64,000 nt of DNA, taken from Rhabditophanes sp. KR3021 (taxonomy: Eukaryota > Nematoda > Chromadorea > Rhabditida > Alloionematidae). Positions 1 to 12,108 of this stretch are shown piece after piece. Within the stretch, counting starts at the first letter, position 1. Each line of letters begins with the position of its first letter. Under the pieces are notes generated by a model. That model was not told the DNA's origin. It did not search any database and saw only the letters and a list, made by a program, of their open reading frames with translations. The position numbers were made by a program, and so were the translations under genes. Location of the stretch: contig CAUJLY010000004.1 of the NCBI GenBank assembly GCA_963281155.1, positions 3,038,001-3,102,000 of the forward strand, read 5' to 3'.

Positions 1-2061
1 TGTCTTCTACGGGTTCATCCTCCAATGATGGCATAGCAAAGGTAGCTTTTAATTCTAGCATTGCTTCAGCTGGCATTTGAGGAGTATCGTGCTTCGCTTG
101 CTTCATCTGCCTATGTAGCAATTCTTCATCAGGAGGAATAATTACAATACATTTGCGCAAAAAGTCTTGAAACGGCAGAAACTTTCTTTTCCTAGCTTCT
201 TTACTAACATGACTCCCATCTATGATGTAATTGTGCTTTCTTCGACAGGCTAATCCAATAGATTTGTATATTGCCTTTCCAGTTAAGCCCATAACCATAT
301 CCCACCGTCCATTGTTCACTCTTTTTCTTTCAATACCATCAACTCGCATCTTTTCTAACAAATTTTCAGCTGATATCAGCACCCAGTGTTCTTCCGGATG
401 ATCTCTTAAATATTGTTTGACCCATGTTGTTTTTCCTGCTCCTGGTAATCCAACAGTCATCAAAACAGTGCAATCAGATTTATTAGCAAGTGGTTCTCTA
501 CCTATAATGAATAGTTCGAAGGACTAGTTAGATGAATTTTTGATATTTAATGCATTTTAAATAGACACTTTTATAAATTTGCACAACTGCCGTGAAGAGA
601 ATTTATTATCTCAGTTAATGTTTGATTACTCAAACACAATATCACAATTTGTTGGTGCATAACTGCATGATTTATGTATGTATTTAACTTATTTGCATAA
701 CCATTAATAAATATTCTCAATTACCTCTAACCATTTCTTGAATGCAGCCAATACTACTAATTAAAGAAGCTCCATTGGGTATATATTCTACTGGAAAATC
801 TTCTTGTGATCCATGACCAAAATTGACCTTTACTTTGCAGTTTTTGATTGCAATATGGGCAAATATAACATCTCCTTCTTTGTATATAGTTGAATCAAAA
901 GCAACTCCCAGAAACTTTTCGTTCTTGTAATAAGAAATTTGACCTCTAGAAATGTCCAAAACAGTAGTTACAACATCTCCTATTCCAAAACTTTCGCCGT
1001 ACTCGGAAAATATTCTATTTGATGAACGAAGCTCACGGCTACTGAAACCATAGGATCCATGAAAACTTCCAACAATATGCGATTTGTCTTCTAATGACCA
1101 TCCAAGCAATAAGTCATAAGGATCACGTTCCTCAAATGGAACATGTTTGATTTGCAAGTGCTCCACCATCTTAACTTGGAAGCAATATTTTTTGCAAAAA
1201 TTCGGTAAGGAACGATCGTACTTGATTCCATAGTTAGATCTTACACCTCCCCAGGCCAAAGCAAAACCATCGCTGTTGTCCGTATCAATTAACCATTTGT
1301 CGTTGAGAGCTCCTTTTATATTCAAATCGGCATTATCTAAAGTATAAAGTGAGTAAATAAATAGAAGCGAATTACTTACAATAATCTAACTCAATCGCAT
1401 CGTTTAGGGGAGCAGCTTCTTCTTCAGGAATAACAACTGCATTTTTATCCTTTTTCTTCTTGATTCCTGCAGCTCTATCAAACAAATCTTCGTCGTCGTC
1501 TTCAGATGGCATGGCTTCCCCATGAAATTCGAGCAAAGGTGGTTCTTCTTCCACATACTCTGTTTCTACGTTAATTTGCTCAATATGACATCCTCTTTGC
1601 CATGTTTGTAAATTTTCAGACACCTTTTGTAGAAAATCATTGGGGTCATTTAACAAATCTTGTATTTTCTCCTCCTCAGTTCTCTCTGACTTGTAGTTGG
1701 CATCTTCTCCATTGTCGGTGTCAGTTATTGGAGTTGGAATATACCCGCCATAGCTTTCACCAACATCCACGCTATACATATCGTCTTCTTGCTGGAAATT
1801 ACTTTGTTGAATAGGGGCCGCATCATCGTAGCTTTCGACAGGCGCTGCTTCATGGTAGTGTTGGACTAAATCTACAATAACTGTTGGGGGAGGAACATTT
1901 GTAGTACCCGGATCACCAAATGTCTTTTTCATACGCTTCCTCAATGGGGCTCCATCAGCGTCATTAGGATTGAATTCTCTGATAGACGGAAACGCATTAG
2001 AATTACTTTTAACCACAGAATATTGATCATCATTATCACTGTTTTGACTTTCATTCCTCAT
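1..2061 (-). CDS. hnRNP U-like RNA-binding protein (SPRY + P-loop kinase-like domain), 3' end beyond window
   Basis: Coding exons on the minus strand are 2061-1380, 1336-725 and 501 to beyond base 1; both introns have GT/AG ends and the joined frame stays open. The first exon is acidic and low complexity with one basic patch (RKRMKKT). The second holds a SPRY domain (ALAWGGVRSNYGIKYD, then GYGESFGIGDVV-like strands, GVAFDS). The third opens with Walker A GLPGAGKTTW and continues with the polynucleotide-kinase-like fold found in hnRNP U (NNGRWDMV, IIDGSHVSKEARKRK). SPRY followed by this ATPase-like domain is diagnostic of the hnRNP U/UL family, nuclear proteins that bind RNA and chromatin. No N-terminal SAP domain is visible, so this form may lack it or an upstream exon was missed. 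It is divergent with MED21, with starts 175 bp apart, so the two may share a promoter. Confidence 0.9.
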
Positions 2062-2236
2062 TTTCTATTTCTAAATAGACAATCAAAGCAAGAAATAGTA
2101 GTAAAGTTTGTTCAAATAGCTTTTAAAAGTATTCTCAAGACACGATCTACCAACAAATTCTTAGACGGACGATTGTATTGACAATAAATGTTGAACAAGT
2201 TATAGTATTGTACTATTTAGTTAATCAAATTGAAGG

Positions 2237-2626
2237 ATGTCCGATTCTATTACTCAAATACAAAACATGATTAATGCTCAGGCAAATCTAATGGCAAATG
2301 CAGTGGGAGTGCTGCAAGCCACGTCTGGGCCGTGTCCATTCAACGATGTTTCGGAAGACATGATGGCTGAAGAAAACAGTAGTCTCTTTTCTAAAGAAAT
2401 AGTTGAAACGTATGCTTTCATAGATAGATTAATCGAGTCCTTGCCAACTACTTCTGACAATACTGAAAGAACTGCCAAAGCTGTTGTCTATACGAATCAA
2501 AAGCGTATCGAAAAGACTGAATGCATGAAAAAACAATTGGTTGAGGCTGACAAATTCATGAAGATTATCAATGATATTGTGGATACTGTTGCCAAAGGAC
2601 AGTTGAAATCTCGGCCTGCTGTTTAA
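2237..2626 (+). CDS. MED21: Mediator complex subunit 21 (MED21/Srb7)
   Basis: This is an intronless gene of 129 residues, close to the usual 130-145. The family signature is visible: start MSDSITQIQNMINAQ, the GVLQATSGPCPF block, a central helix ending IDRLIESLP, and a C-terminal coiled coil ending VAKGQLKSR, all lining up with the known human protein. MED21 sits in the Mediator middle module, pairs with MED7, and is needed for RNA polymerase II transcription in the nucleus. An AATAAA lies at 2701-2706, about 75 bp past the stop. The antisense frame across the gene has no family features. Confidence 0.9.
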   Translation: MSDSITQIQNMINAQANLMANAVGVLQATSGPCPFNDVSEDMMAEENSSLFSKEIVETYAFIDRLIESLPTTSDNTERTAKAVVYTNQKRIEKTECMKKQLVEADKFMKIINDIVDTVAKGQLKSRPAV

Positions 2627-2940
2627 TTTATATTATTGTATTTGCTTATTTGTGTATAAATGTTTTAACTAGCAATTTTCAAATGTTTTCATGTTATATG
2701 AATAAAATGAATGCTTAAAGTGTGTAAAAGTATCCATAAGACATTTAAAAAGATTTAGTCTCCGAAATTTGATCTAGTTTATTTTTTTTACATTTGTACA
2801 ATCGTTTTGTAGGTTTGTTTTAAAGCCACCAAAATGGGATTTATCCTACCACGAACGACTGTTTGGAAGGAAGTCGGTCATCAAATACAACATTGAGAAG
2901 TTTGTTATTCAAAAAGTGTTACGAAAGTTCAATTAACGTG

Positions 2941-4320
2941 ATGGGTAACAACCAATTTTCAGGAAAACGTCCACCAAACAACGGAGGAGATGGTCAAGGT
3001 GATGGTGATAAGGTAAGTTGCGTTCTATACAATTTTTGATTACGAGTTTGTGTTTAGGAAAAGAAAAGAAAGTACGAAGCTCCCATTCCCACTCGCTTTG
3101 GGAAGAAGAAGAACAGAAAGGGACCAAGTGCTGCTAACAAGTTGCCAGCGGTTACTCCTCACGCAAGATGTCGTCTTCGTAAGCTAAAGCTGGAACGTGT
3201 CAAAGATTACTTGTTGATGGAACAGGAATTCATTCAGAATCAAGAAATTTTGAAACCACAAGAAGACCGCGTTGAAGAAGAGCGATCTAAAGTTGATGAC
3301 ATTCGTGGTCATCCAATGGCAATTGGAACATTGGAAGAAATTATCGATGATACTCATGCAATCGTGGCTACTAATGTCGGCAGCGAACACTATGTCACCA
3401 TTATGTCTTTCGTTGACAAGGAACAGTTAGAGCCTGGGTGTTCCGTTTTGTTAAATCACAAGACTCATTCCGTTATCGGTGTGTTGACAGACGATGTGGA
3501 CCCAATGGTATCTGTTATGAAACTAGAAAATGCTCCTCAAGAAACTTATGCTGACATTGGTGGTTTGGATCAACAAATTCAAGAAATCAAGGAGGCCGTT
3601 GAGTTGCCTCTTACTCATCCAGAATATTACGATGAAATGGGGATTAAACCACCAAAGGGAGTCATTTTGTATGGATGTCCAGGAACAGGAAAGACGCTAT
3701 TAGCTAAAGCCGTAGCCAATCAAACATCCGCAACTTTCCTAAGAATCGTTGGATCAGAATTAATTCAAAAGTATCTCGGTGATGGTCCAAAGATGGTTAG
3801 AGAGTTGTTCCGTGTCGCTGAGGAAAACGCACCCTCCATTGTATTTATTGATGAAATTGATGCTGTCGGTACTAAACGTTACGAATCAAATTCGGGCGGT
3901 GAACGTGAAATTCAAAGAACTATGCTTGAATTGTTGAATCAACTTGATGGATTCGATTCAAGAGGAGATGTTAAGGTCCTCATGGCTACCAATAGAATTG
4001 AGTCTCTCGATCCTGCTTTGATTCGTCCTGGCCGTATTGATAGAAAGATTGAATTCCCACTGCCTGACGAAAAAACCAAAAGAAGAATCTTTGAAATTCA
4101 CACTGCAAAAATGCAACTGTCTGCTGAAGTTGACTTGGAAGAATTTATTACAGCTAAGGATGAGTTGTCTGGTGCCGATATTAAAGCCTTGTGTACTGAA
4201 TCTGGTTTACTTGCTCTTCGTGAACGTAGAATGTGTGTAACTATGGAAGATCTTAGAAAAGCCAAGGAGAGTGTATTGTATCGTAAGAAGGATGGAGCTC
4301 CAGAAGCACTTTATATGTAA
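2941..4320 (+). CDS. PSMC1: 26S proteasome regulatory AAA-ATPase subunit 4 (Rpt2/PSMC1)
   Basis: Two exons, 2941-3012 and 3058-4320, are split by a 45-bp intron (GTAAGT...TTTAG) and encode 444 residues, the family's normal length. The N-terminus MGNNQFSGK carries the glycine-2 N-myristoylation site known for Rpt2. Next comes the basic stretch [18 protein letters not shown], a coiled coil, the OB fold and the AAA domain with Walker A GCPGTGKT and Walker B IVFIDEID. The arginine-finger block follows ([18 protein letters not shown]). The C-terminal LYM is close to the HbYX-type LYL that docks into the alpha ring of the 20S core. It unfolds ubiquitinated substrates and gates the core in nucleus and cytosol. 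Confidence 0.97.
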
Positions 4321-4775
4321 TCATCTATATGTAACTCCTATATATATGGTTTATGTGTAATGTTTTATATGCGCTGATTTTTATGATCAATGTAAACGTT
4401 TATCTGTTTTATTTATTATTATACTGATATTATTGCGTTAAGAAACATTTAATTACTTCATATTCTTTGTACTTATTTAAACTGATTTATATCCAAAGTG
4501 ATTTGAAATATAATGTATTAACTTGAACTGACTTATATTCGAAGTGATTTGAAACACAAATTATTGTTTGAACTTATTTAAATTTAAAGTTATTTGAAAT
4601 AGAGTTTGTTAATTTGAACTGATTTATATTTAAAGTGATTTCTAATACAGTTTATTAATTGGAACTGATTTTTATTTAACGTGATTTAAAATATAAATTA
4701 TTATTCTTTAACCATTATTTTTACCATTATGTATGTACACATTTAAATATATGAAAATATTTGATAGTGGCATTA
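4321..4775. other. Convergent intergenic spacer between PSMC1 and the receptor kinase
   Basis: AT-rich spacer between two genes that point at each other. Apart from the tandem repeat at 4476-4704, nothing coding is visible. Confidence 0.6.
4476..4704. repeat. Five-copy AT-rich tandem repeat, unit about 46 bp
   Basis: The phrase GAACTGATTTATAT followed by AAAGTGATTTGAAATA recurs with AACT anchors at 4480, 4526, 4571, 4617 and 4663, a spacing of 45-46 bp. Copies differ at several positions. It lies in the convergent spacer downstream of the proteasome gene. Confidence 0.85.
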
Positions 4776-7700
4776 TCACTGAGATTCATCTAGGGATTCG
4801 CTTTGTGTTGTAAAGCTATAATAATCACGACTACTGTTTAGTTGCAAGTAAGCATATTCTTCAGTCATACTTTCTAATTGAGAAGCTAACTTTTGTCTTA
4901 TTGTTGAGAATGTGGGACGTGCTTTAGGTTGCTCATTCCAACATAATGCCATAACTTCATAAAATTCATCTGTGCAATTATCCGGCTTAGGCATCCTTCC
5001 CCCAGATTCTAAGAATTTCAGCATTTCATCGTGTTGGATGCCAGGGTATGGTGTGCCACCAAGAGTTATCAATTCCCAAAATAAAATTCCGATTGACCAT
5101 ATATCACTAGACATGGTAAACTCGTAATTCTTTATGGCTTCTATTGCCATCCATTTTATTGGTAGTTTTCCTCCGTGACTTTTATAATTGGCATCACCAG
5201 CATAAACAAATCTACACAGTCCGAAATCGCCTAAATATATAGATGTGATTATATTTATCTATGAAACTATTCAAGTATAATTTTTTAAGCTCTATATGCT
5301 TTTCTTTGCATATTAATTACAATATTAAACCCTGATCGAGTATGAATCAAAGAATTTCCCGATTTGGAATCATATAACAGTAAGACCTACAAATACAAAG
5401 AATGTCCACTGAGTTTTTATTCTTCAGAATCTCTTCAAAGTGACAAAAAGACGGATATTGTGCTAAAGAAAGGGATTGCCAACTCATATTTAACGATAAT
5501 TCTATGTTCTCAGTGCACATGGAACGCCGTTGTTGCAAACAGTTACGTGATGATAAACAAGAATTTAATGAAAACTCGAAGGTAAGAGTGTATTAGATGT
5601 CATTCGACCAGAAAGACACGATCATCAGCTGCCAACAAAGCATACGTCTATTTATTTTTGGATCCAAATGCTTATGGAAAAGTGTTAACAGAATACAACG
5701 TTTTTAACGAATTTGATTTTTTAAAAAAGGCTATTTTCTACGTCGGGAGTCTGAATAAGATAAACGGATGGATGAACATTACTGCAAATTCAACCATTCA
5801 TTGAAAAAAATCTATTGAATAGAAAGCAGAATAGAGTCAATCAATGATGAATTAAAGGGGATTGTTGTTAATTTGTCAGTGAGTTCTAAAGAAGTCGCTG
5901 AAAACCTCGAGTTTACTTGCATGGAGAAACACAGGTGGCAAATCACCAGCTGTGGTCATGCCGAGTCCTCCATGAAGGAAACTTATCTGCTCAATTCAAA
6001 AAACGCTTCTGCGATTGAAAAAATGTCGTTGAAGCAAAAGAAGTTTTCAAAGCAAGATTTCAAGTTTTTTTAGTTTTTATATAAACAAAACCCCGGTACG
6101 TACCAATCTTAGCATATTTTCCATCTTGAACCAGCACGTTGCGACAGGCTACATCACTAAAATAAAAAAATTATATTAAGTATTTTTTAAATTGGCACAA
6201 ATGTCTTGAAAGAGCAAGTTTTACTATTAGCATGTTTAGTAACATTTGATTAGTTCGTAACACATTTGTTTTGTTCAAAAGGATATGTAAAAGAAAATAT
6301 TCAAACGAAAGTCTGAGAAAGTTTTCAAATGTTGAGCGACTAGTCCACTGGAAGACACCTCTAGAATAGAAGGTCAGATGAGTGAAAACAGTGGACAATA
6401 GCTGATATATTGAAGAATGGAAAAGTGTCTCAATCATCTATTCTAAGATTAAGTATGATAGATCTACTGCCCTATCTATTGAGCACTGTATTAGTTCTGC
6501 TTATCCTCTTTGAACAAATGCTCACTTCTTTCATGCGTTTGCTGAATACAATTCCGCTCCACGCTTAGGGTCATTACTTCCATTGGGAACTACTTTCAAG
6601 TCATGATGTATATGGAGTAGGAAAGGTTAGACTTAATAAATTTGTCCCCAATCATGATGAACGTTCTTTCAAATGCTCAGAATGTGATTCGGGATTTAGT
6701 TGTTATGCTGATATGATGTGGCATTGCATATCAGTTAAAGAAATGGGTCAGTCTGTTTACGTGTTCTTAGATATCGAAGAAGGCATTGATTATACGTCTC
6801 CTTCATTTGAAGAATTTGTTAGCAAGATTGTATAGTGAGTGTTATTAGTGACATGGAAGATCGATTATGTAAGCATCGCAATGAAATTAAATTAGCTGCT
6901 AAAAGAAAGATTCCACTAAATTCTAAAGAAGAAAATTGTTACCGTATACCTTTCCAACCTGCATGTCAATGAAGCTCTTGGAATCGAATACTCAAGCATT
7001 TTCAAGATGAAAAAGTGATTGACTAATATTGGTCCTAGCGGACAATCTAACGAAATTATATGGCTTAAGCATCCATCTATCGTGACTCAAATTGCAAGCT
7101 AGCCCTTCATGAGTTACATCAATCACCTCTTTTTATTGCCTTCTATTTTTTGTCTCTTATATTTTATGAGTAAAATTACCGATGAACAAAACCTTTCGAA
7201 GAAAGGTATTCAAGACCGTATGATATTTGTACAGCAAACATCAGTAACTGCTTAAGAGTACAAATTAAGTTCGAATCGAATTCATCAACGCAATCGGGAT
7301 TGGTATAATCAACTCCGTCAGTATTTAACTTCAACATGTAAACACAGCGTTTCCTTAAAAATTGTAACATATCTCCGTCTGAACAATACTCGATTACCAA
7401 ACAATAAGGTTCTGAATCAGTGATGCAGGCGAGCATATTTACTAACCGTTCGTGGTACCCTATCTTTTTCATCAAAGCAATTTCCCGTAAAAAGTCTGAT
7501 TTTGATATATCATCTGTGTAAGCTGGTAACATTTTCACTGCAACGTCACAATTGTCAGCACGCATGATGTTTGTTCCTACAATAGATTGCCCGTTCTTTG
7601 AACCAACAGCTTTGCCGATTAGTCTCCCTTTTATCACCACGCCAAAACTTCCACTTCCCAAGACTTCATCGTCATACAAGATCAAATTTCTTCTTTCCAG

Positions 7701-10558
7701 CTCCCAATTGTCATTAAGCTTCGGGAAGTCTTTATACCTAATCCAATTAATTGGTTAATTCATAATTAAAAAGATGTTTGATCTAAAAGCAGAGATTTCC
7801 ACTTTTAGATCATATTTTTTGTTTTAATAAACTCTTGGCTTTTTAATTATTATCAAAAGTTACCTTCCCATGCTATCTTTTTTGTACATTTCCAGTTTTA
7901 ACTTGTTCATCTTGTTTTTATTCTGTTGTTTTTTGTAGTAACAATAACCAGCAATAAAAAGAACTATGAGAATGAGTACGATCACTCCCCCAATAATTCC
8001 TAATATTAGACCGACATAATTCTTTTTGAAATCGGCTGATTTGATCAACAATAATTCTGCTCGTGGTCGTGTTCCGAATTCAGGGCTTAGTATATCAGGT
8101 AATGTGGTGTTTTCTTGATCAACGACAATGCAAATAGTAACTCCATATATAGTGTCAAAGGTGATGTTAGGAATAAGCACCGAGTTGATAGGATATGTAT
8201 CTGTACATTTGTTTGTTTTATTGTCAAAGTTGATACAGGAGTTAACAACACCCATTTTCGAGGTCATGTTAACCTGAAATTGCACATTAATCAAGAGGAA
8301 AAAATAATAAAAGAAAAATGTTTGCTTGAATCTCTAAGCATGTGTTACTATTAAAAAGAACAACTAACAGCCATTTACATCTGTATACCGACTTCCGAAA
8401 ACAATCATTTCAAAATGAGATTAATGATGTATTATCATCCCAATGTCAACATATGTAATTATGTAGATTCTTCAAGTTACACAAATTAAATAAACTCTTA
8501 TACATTGAAATGTATACCTACATACTCGCCTCTCCCAAGATTTCAAACAGGACAGGTTCAAAACAGGGAGTGCATCACCAACAAGCTTCCCCAAAACCAT
8601 CACGAATTAATATCACTATATAACTTATATCTCATATGCATAATTCCTTAAAACGTAATTCTCTATTTTAAACGTGCCAAGTGTTTTTCCTTGCAGTTAA
8701 TATGTGATGATGAGTAGGCATTCATTTATATTGCAATTTATCAATATCCATCTTGTTTCGTTGTCTACCGGGAGGAGTCCAGTTGGACTCAATCTTAATT
8801 AAGTCTAGCTAAATCTTTCCCGCATCAACTAAATTATTCTAAGAAACAAAACTGCCCAAGAAATGTTTCAACTATGAATGTTAAGAGTTTTGTGAATCAC
8901 ATACACAACCAATACTTGCTTCAGGATATCACATTTATAAGACAGTTTTGTTTCTAATATTTTTCTACAAATATTTGCATGCTCAGTTTCAATAAATGTT
9001 TGTTTTTTAGTTGTAATTTAAACTTACTCCGGTGATGGCTGCACTTAATTTGCTTTGCGTGTATTCAGTAGCTTTTCCATATAAAGCAATATAATAGTAG
9101 GGGTGGTTTGTTTGGATAAACTCCTTATCAAAGTCGAATGTTGCATTAACATAGAAAGGTGTGGTTGAGTCAGTTTTGGGGTTCTTTGTTGTCAATGTAT
9201 AGTTTATGCTTTTTACACCATTGCATACGGGTCCACGTTTGATAGGGTCGCGGCGACAATCGCTGTCTTTGACAGAGTTGCAGTCTGAAATGATAATGTG
9301 ATAACAAATGTTTATTAAAAGATATATATTTTGATTACGTCATCAATAAAATTCCATAATGATGACGAAGAAACTAGTTCATAAATATACAAATAAATAT
9401 GAAAATAAAAATGTTGGATGTATGCAATGCTGGCAAATATTGAGGTATACAAGACTTAAATATTAACGAGAATTTAAATAAAAATAATGTTATGTTTACA
9501 CGTTATTGTCCATATACCGGTCTTGGACATTTAAGAAGTAATTAATTATAACTTACTTATGTCTATTGTTGTGTATTTATTATCATTTCCATCATTACGT
9601 GATGGACTATGGCATTGTTTAGAATCGATAGAATTCAAGAATAATACATACGTACAACTTCGGTACATTAAATCACCAGGAATTATGGAAGTAAGTGTAT
9701 TTGGACGAAATCCTTGTTGAAAGTAAGACTCCGGAATCGCAGATGTAAAATCTGGCAATAAACAGTTTTGTTGATGAAACTGAGTACTAATAATTAAATC
9801 ACTTGAACCCAACTGCCATTGAGATATCAGTTTGTAGTCGACAAAGACATTGATGGAAGAATTAGATTTATAGTCGTCTTGAACAAAATCTTTAAAATCA
9901 AAATTTAAAGTTGTTTCACTAAAGGTAAACTCGGTTATCTTTGGTACTGGTTTGGGTACACTAAAATATTTTCCAATAGAAATACTACTATCTTTTGCTA
10001 GTGAATACATTTGTGCATCAAGTTCATAACAAAACGTCTCATTTGGTTTGGAATAGGCTTGAAAATCTATCTTAGTACCACACGTAAAAGAATTCTTCGG
10101 ATCTATTTCACCAAATTCAGGATTTATTTTGATACACAATATGTCTGCATCACATTCTACGTCAAAACTTAATTTATAATCACTCCTTTCGACAAATGTT
10201 AGACTCTCAATCTTTTTCGACTTCTTCTTCGGCTCATCCAAGTCTTTACATTTATCCCAGCAGTCATCTTTTCCTGGTGGCTAAAAAGTAAAATAACTTT
10301 ATTTAAAGTTTGTTATAAAATAAGTGAATGTATAAATACAAATGGTTTGAATTGACTTACACATAATTTAGGATTAATATAAGAACGACACATATCCATA
10401 CACTTGGTGACATCATCTACTTTTTTTTTATAATAGCATATTCCCATACATCTTGAAAAACACTTTTCTTCTTTGGTCAAATCCGTTGATTTGGGATGAA
10501 TGTAGGAAGTAAAAAACAATAGAAAAAATATTAAAAAAAGATCATACTTAGTCGACAT
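4776..10558 (-). CDS. Receptor tyrosine kinase, nematode-type
   Basis: Seven coding exons (10558-10361, 10280-9557, 9284-9028, 8273-7864, 7737-7180, 6156-6104, 5230-4776) join in frame to 884 residues. There is a signal peptide (MSTKYDLFLIFFLLFF), then two cysteine-rich stretches (residues about 30-80 and 308-325) around a long divergent ectodomain. One transmembrane helix lies near 480-506 (GLILGIIGGVIVLILIVL) with basic stop-transfer residues after it. The kinase has a Gly loop LGSGSFGVV, VAVKML lysine, catalytic HRDVACRN split across an intron, DFG, and PIKWMAIEAI typical of tyrosine kinases. The motif LVNMLACITDSEPYCLVIEYCSD closely resembles nematode orphan receptor kinases. The ligand cannot be told from sequence. 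Introns 6157-7179 and 5231-6103 each contain a plus-strand endonuclease relic. Confidence 0.92.
5364..6073 (+). pseudogene. Decayed C2H2 / GIY-YIG endonuclease-like gene, copy 1, inside a kinase intron
   Basis: Translation on the plus strand gives a finger-like segment KECPLSFYSSESLQSD, in which one Cys and one His of a C-x2-C-x12-H pattern have been replaced. From about 5633 a GIY-YIG-like N-terminus follows (KAYVYLFLDP, then LKKAIFYVGS). Beyond stops and frame changes, a stretch at 5870-5940 (SSKEVAENLEFTCMEKHRW) sits where the family's second half would be. A GTAAGA after KTRR suggests the parent copy had introns. The domain style recalls LEM-3/ANKLE1-type GIY-YIG rather than Slx1. Several reading-frame breaks make it non-functional. 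It lies wholly within intron 5231-6103 of the receptor kinase, antisense to it. Confidence 0.6.
6500..7110 (+). pseudogene. Decayed C2H2 / GIY-YIG endonuclease-like gene, copy 2, inside the adjacent kinase intron
   Basis: A plus-strand frame at about 6660-6835 reads FKCSECDSGFSCYADMMWH, half of a canonical C-x2-C-x12-H finger whose last His is gone. It continues directly into SVYVFLDIEEG and FEEFVSKIV, matching the position and spacing of the Y-V-F-L-D and FYVG strands of copy 1, and then hits stops. A later piece near 6955-7090 (VNEALGIEYS, then LTNIGPSG after another stop) resembles the conserved EA.GL..LTN block of GIY-YIG proteins. It lies in intron 6157-7179, antisense to the receptor kinase. 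It is a separate, differently decayed copy rather than a continuation of copy 1, since it repeats the same domains. Confidence 0.55.
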
Positions 10559-11273
10559 TCTCGATATAAAGTATATAAAATAGTTTGTGGTAATGAATAG
10601 GACTGATCAAACATACAGCGATAATATAATGTTGAGGCTGTTTGTAAAGAGGCTTAAATTTATTTGAACTACCACTGTGTTTCCTGAAAAGTTAAAAGTC
10701 AATTTAAGCATATAATGATTTTAAACAAATTATATTACATAATTTAAAATCAAATCAGTATTATACAAGTATGTTAAGCATTATAGTTTTGTATTGGGGT
10801 AATTGGATTGCGGGTATGAATTAAAGGTTTTTTAATATTGTATGATTGTTTTTAATCATCTAAAGTGATGGTTTATTATTTATGAATTATAAATTTATAA
10901 ATAAATATAAGGAGTATACAAACAAATCGTTTAATACTAAATAACAGTATAGTCCATTCTTTTAATATGATTATTATTGATCAAAACAGAGATCTATTGG
11001 GTGGTGCGCAGGATAACACATGTATATGTATATGCATATTCTATGAATCATTTCACCGATGTGACAATCTAACAACAGGTTCTGAATCCCACTATATGTA
11101 AGTAAATGATCCTTATAGACACTTCTCTACTTACCTTTATTCGAGTTAGACAAAAAAGAAAAGTTGGTCAGATGAAGCATGCTAATTAGTTTTTATTTGA
11201 AACTAAGTATACATGAATAAATTACAAAATAACAATCTCCTCCTCTTAAAAAGTGGTTAATTTAAGCTGAATT

Positions 11274-11345
11274 AAAATTATATGTAGTTGCTGAATCAAA
11301 ATTATATTTAGTTGCTGAATCAAAATTATATTTAGTTGCTGAATT
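11274..11345. repeat. Three-copy 24-bp tandem repeat
   Basis: Units at 11274-11297, 11298-11321 and 11322-11345 share the core TTTAGTTGCTGAATC preceded by AAAATTATA. The copies are nearly identical, so the array is young. Confidence 0.9.
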
Positions 11346-11637
11346 AGAATTGCACTTGATTAAAATTATAATTTATTTTTTATGTTTGATTTGGAAAAAG
11401 ACAGTGAATAATATTTATTTTATGGGGCAAAATGTGATTGAATAGCATACATTTGAAAAGGAACAGCATCATGCAATTTCTATTCATATGATAAAGTTTA
11501 TTATTTATTGAATTTTTGCCGAAACATTTGAAGTGATTCAAAAGATTGATAAAAATGGTAAAGATTTTAATTTGAGGTTATTTAAAAGAATGTGTTGAAT
11601 ATGGGAAAACATATATGCATTAGTTCTTATCATTAAT

Positions 11638-11852
11638 TAATAATAAAGGTAATGATCGTCTTAATAAAACAAAATTTAAAGTGATTTAAGGGATTGATAA
11701 AAATGTTACGTCTGCCTTTGATATTGGTTATAAAAATGAGTTGAAGATATAAGAACGTGATTTATTATTAATTATCATTGAATAAAGTTGAATAAAAATA
11801 AAATAAAGATAATAATGGTCATTTTAATAAACCAAGGTTTAAACTGATTTAA
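11638..11852. repeat. Diverged tandem duplication, unit about 159 bp
   Basis: The segment around 11640-11692 (ATAAAGGTAATGATCGTCTT, then TTTAAAGTGATTTAA) recurs at about 11800-11852 (ATAATGGTCATTTTAATAAA, then TTTAAACTGATTTAA). A weaker third copy starts near 11530. The GTGATTT core resembles the 46-bp repeat at 4.5 kb. Confidence 0.5.
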
Positions 11853-12108
11853 AAGAATAGCGCAAGAGTAACACAAATAGTTTTTAATGCCAATATAATG
11901 ATTATATTATAAAAAGAAAATATGAACTTAATTATTTGTAACATAAATGGTATTAACAAAAAAATGAATGAAGAACAGGAAACAGCAAAAGGGTTTAAAA
12001 ATTCAGCAGATTCACACCATTCACTAACGAGATCTGAAACAACTCCTCACTTCAAAGAAACACACCCAACCAAGTCTCAGCACTTCTTCACACTCATCAA
12101 TTTACTGT

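Larger units (their letters stand above)
10559..12108. other. Intergenic region upstream of the receptor kinase
   Basis: About 1.5 kb of AT-rich sequence that should hold the kinase promoter and the 3' flank of the zinc-knuckle gene. Tandem repeats occur at 11274-11345 and about 11638-11852. No convincing coding segment is visible; the short open frame near 11922-12137 has no homology-like features. Confidence 0.55.
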
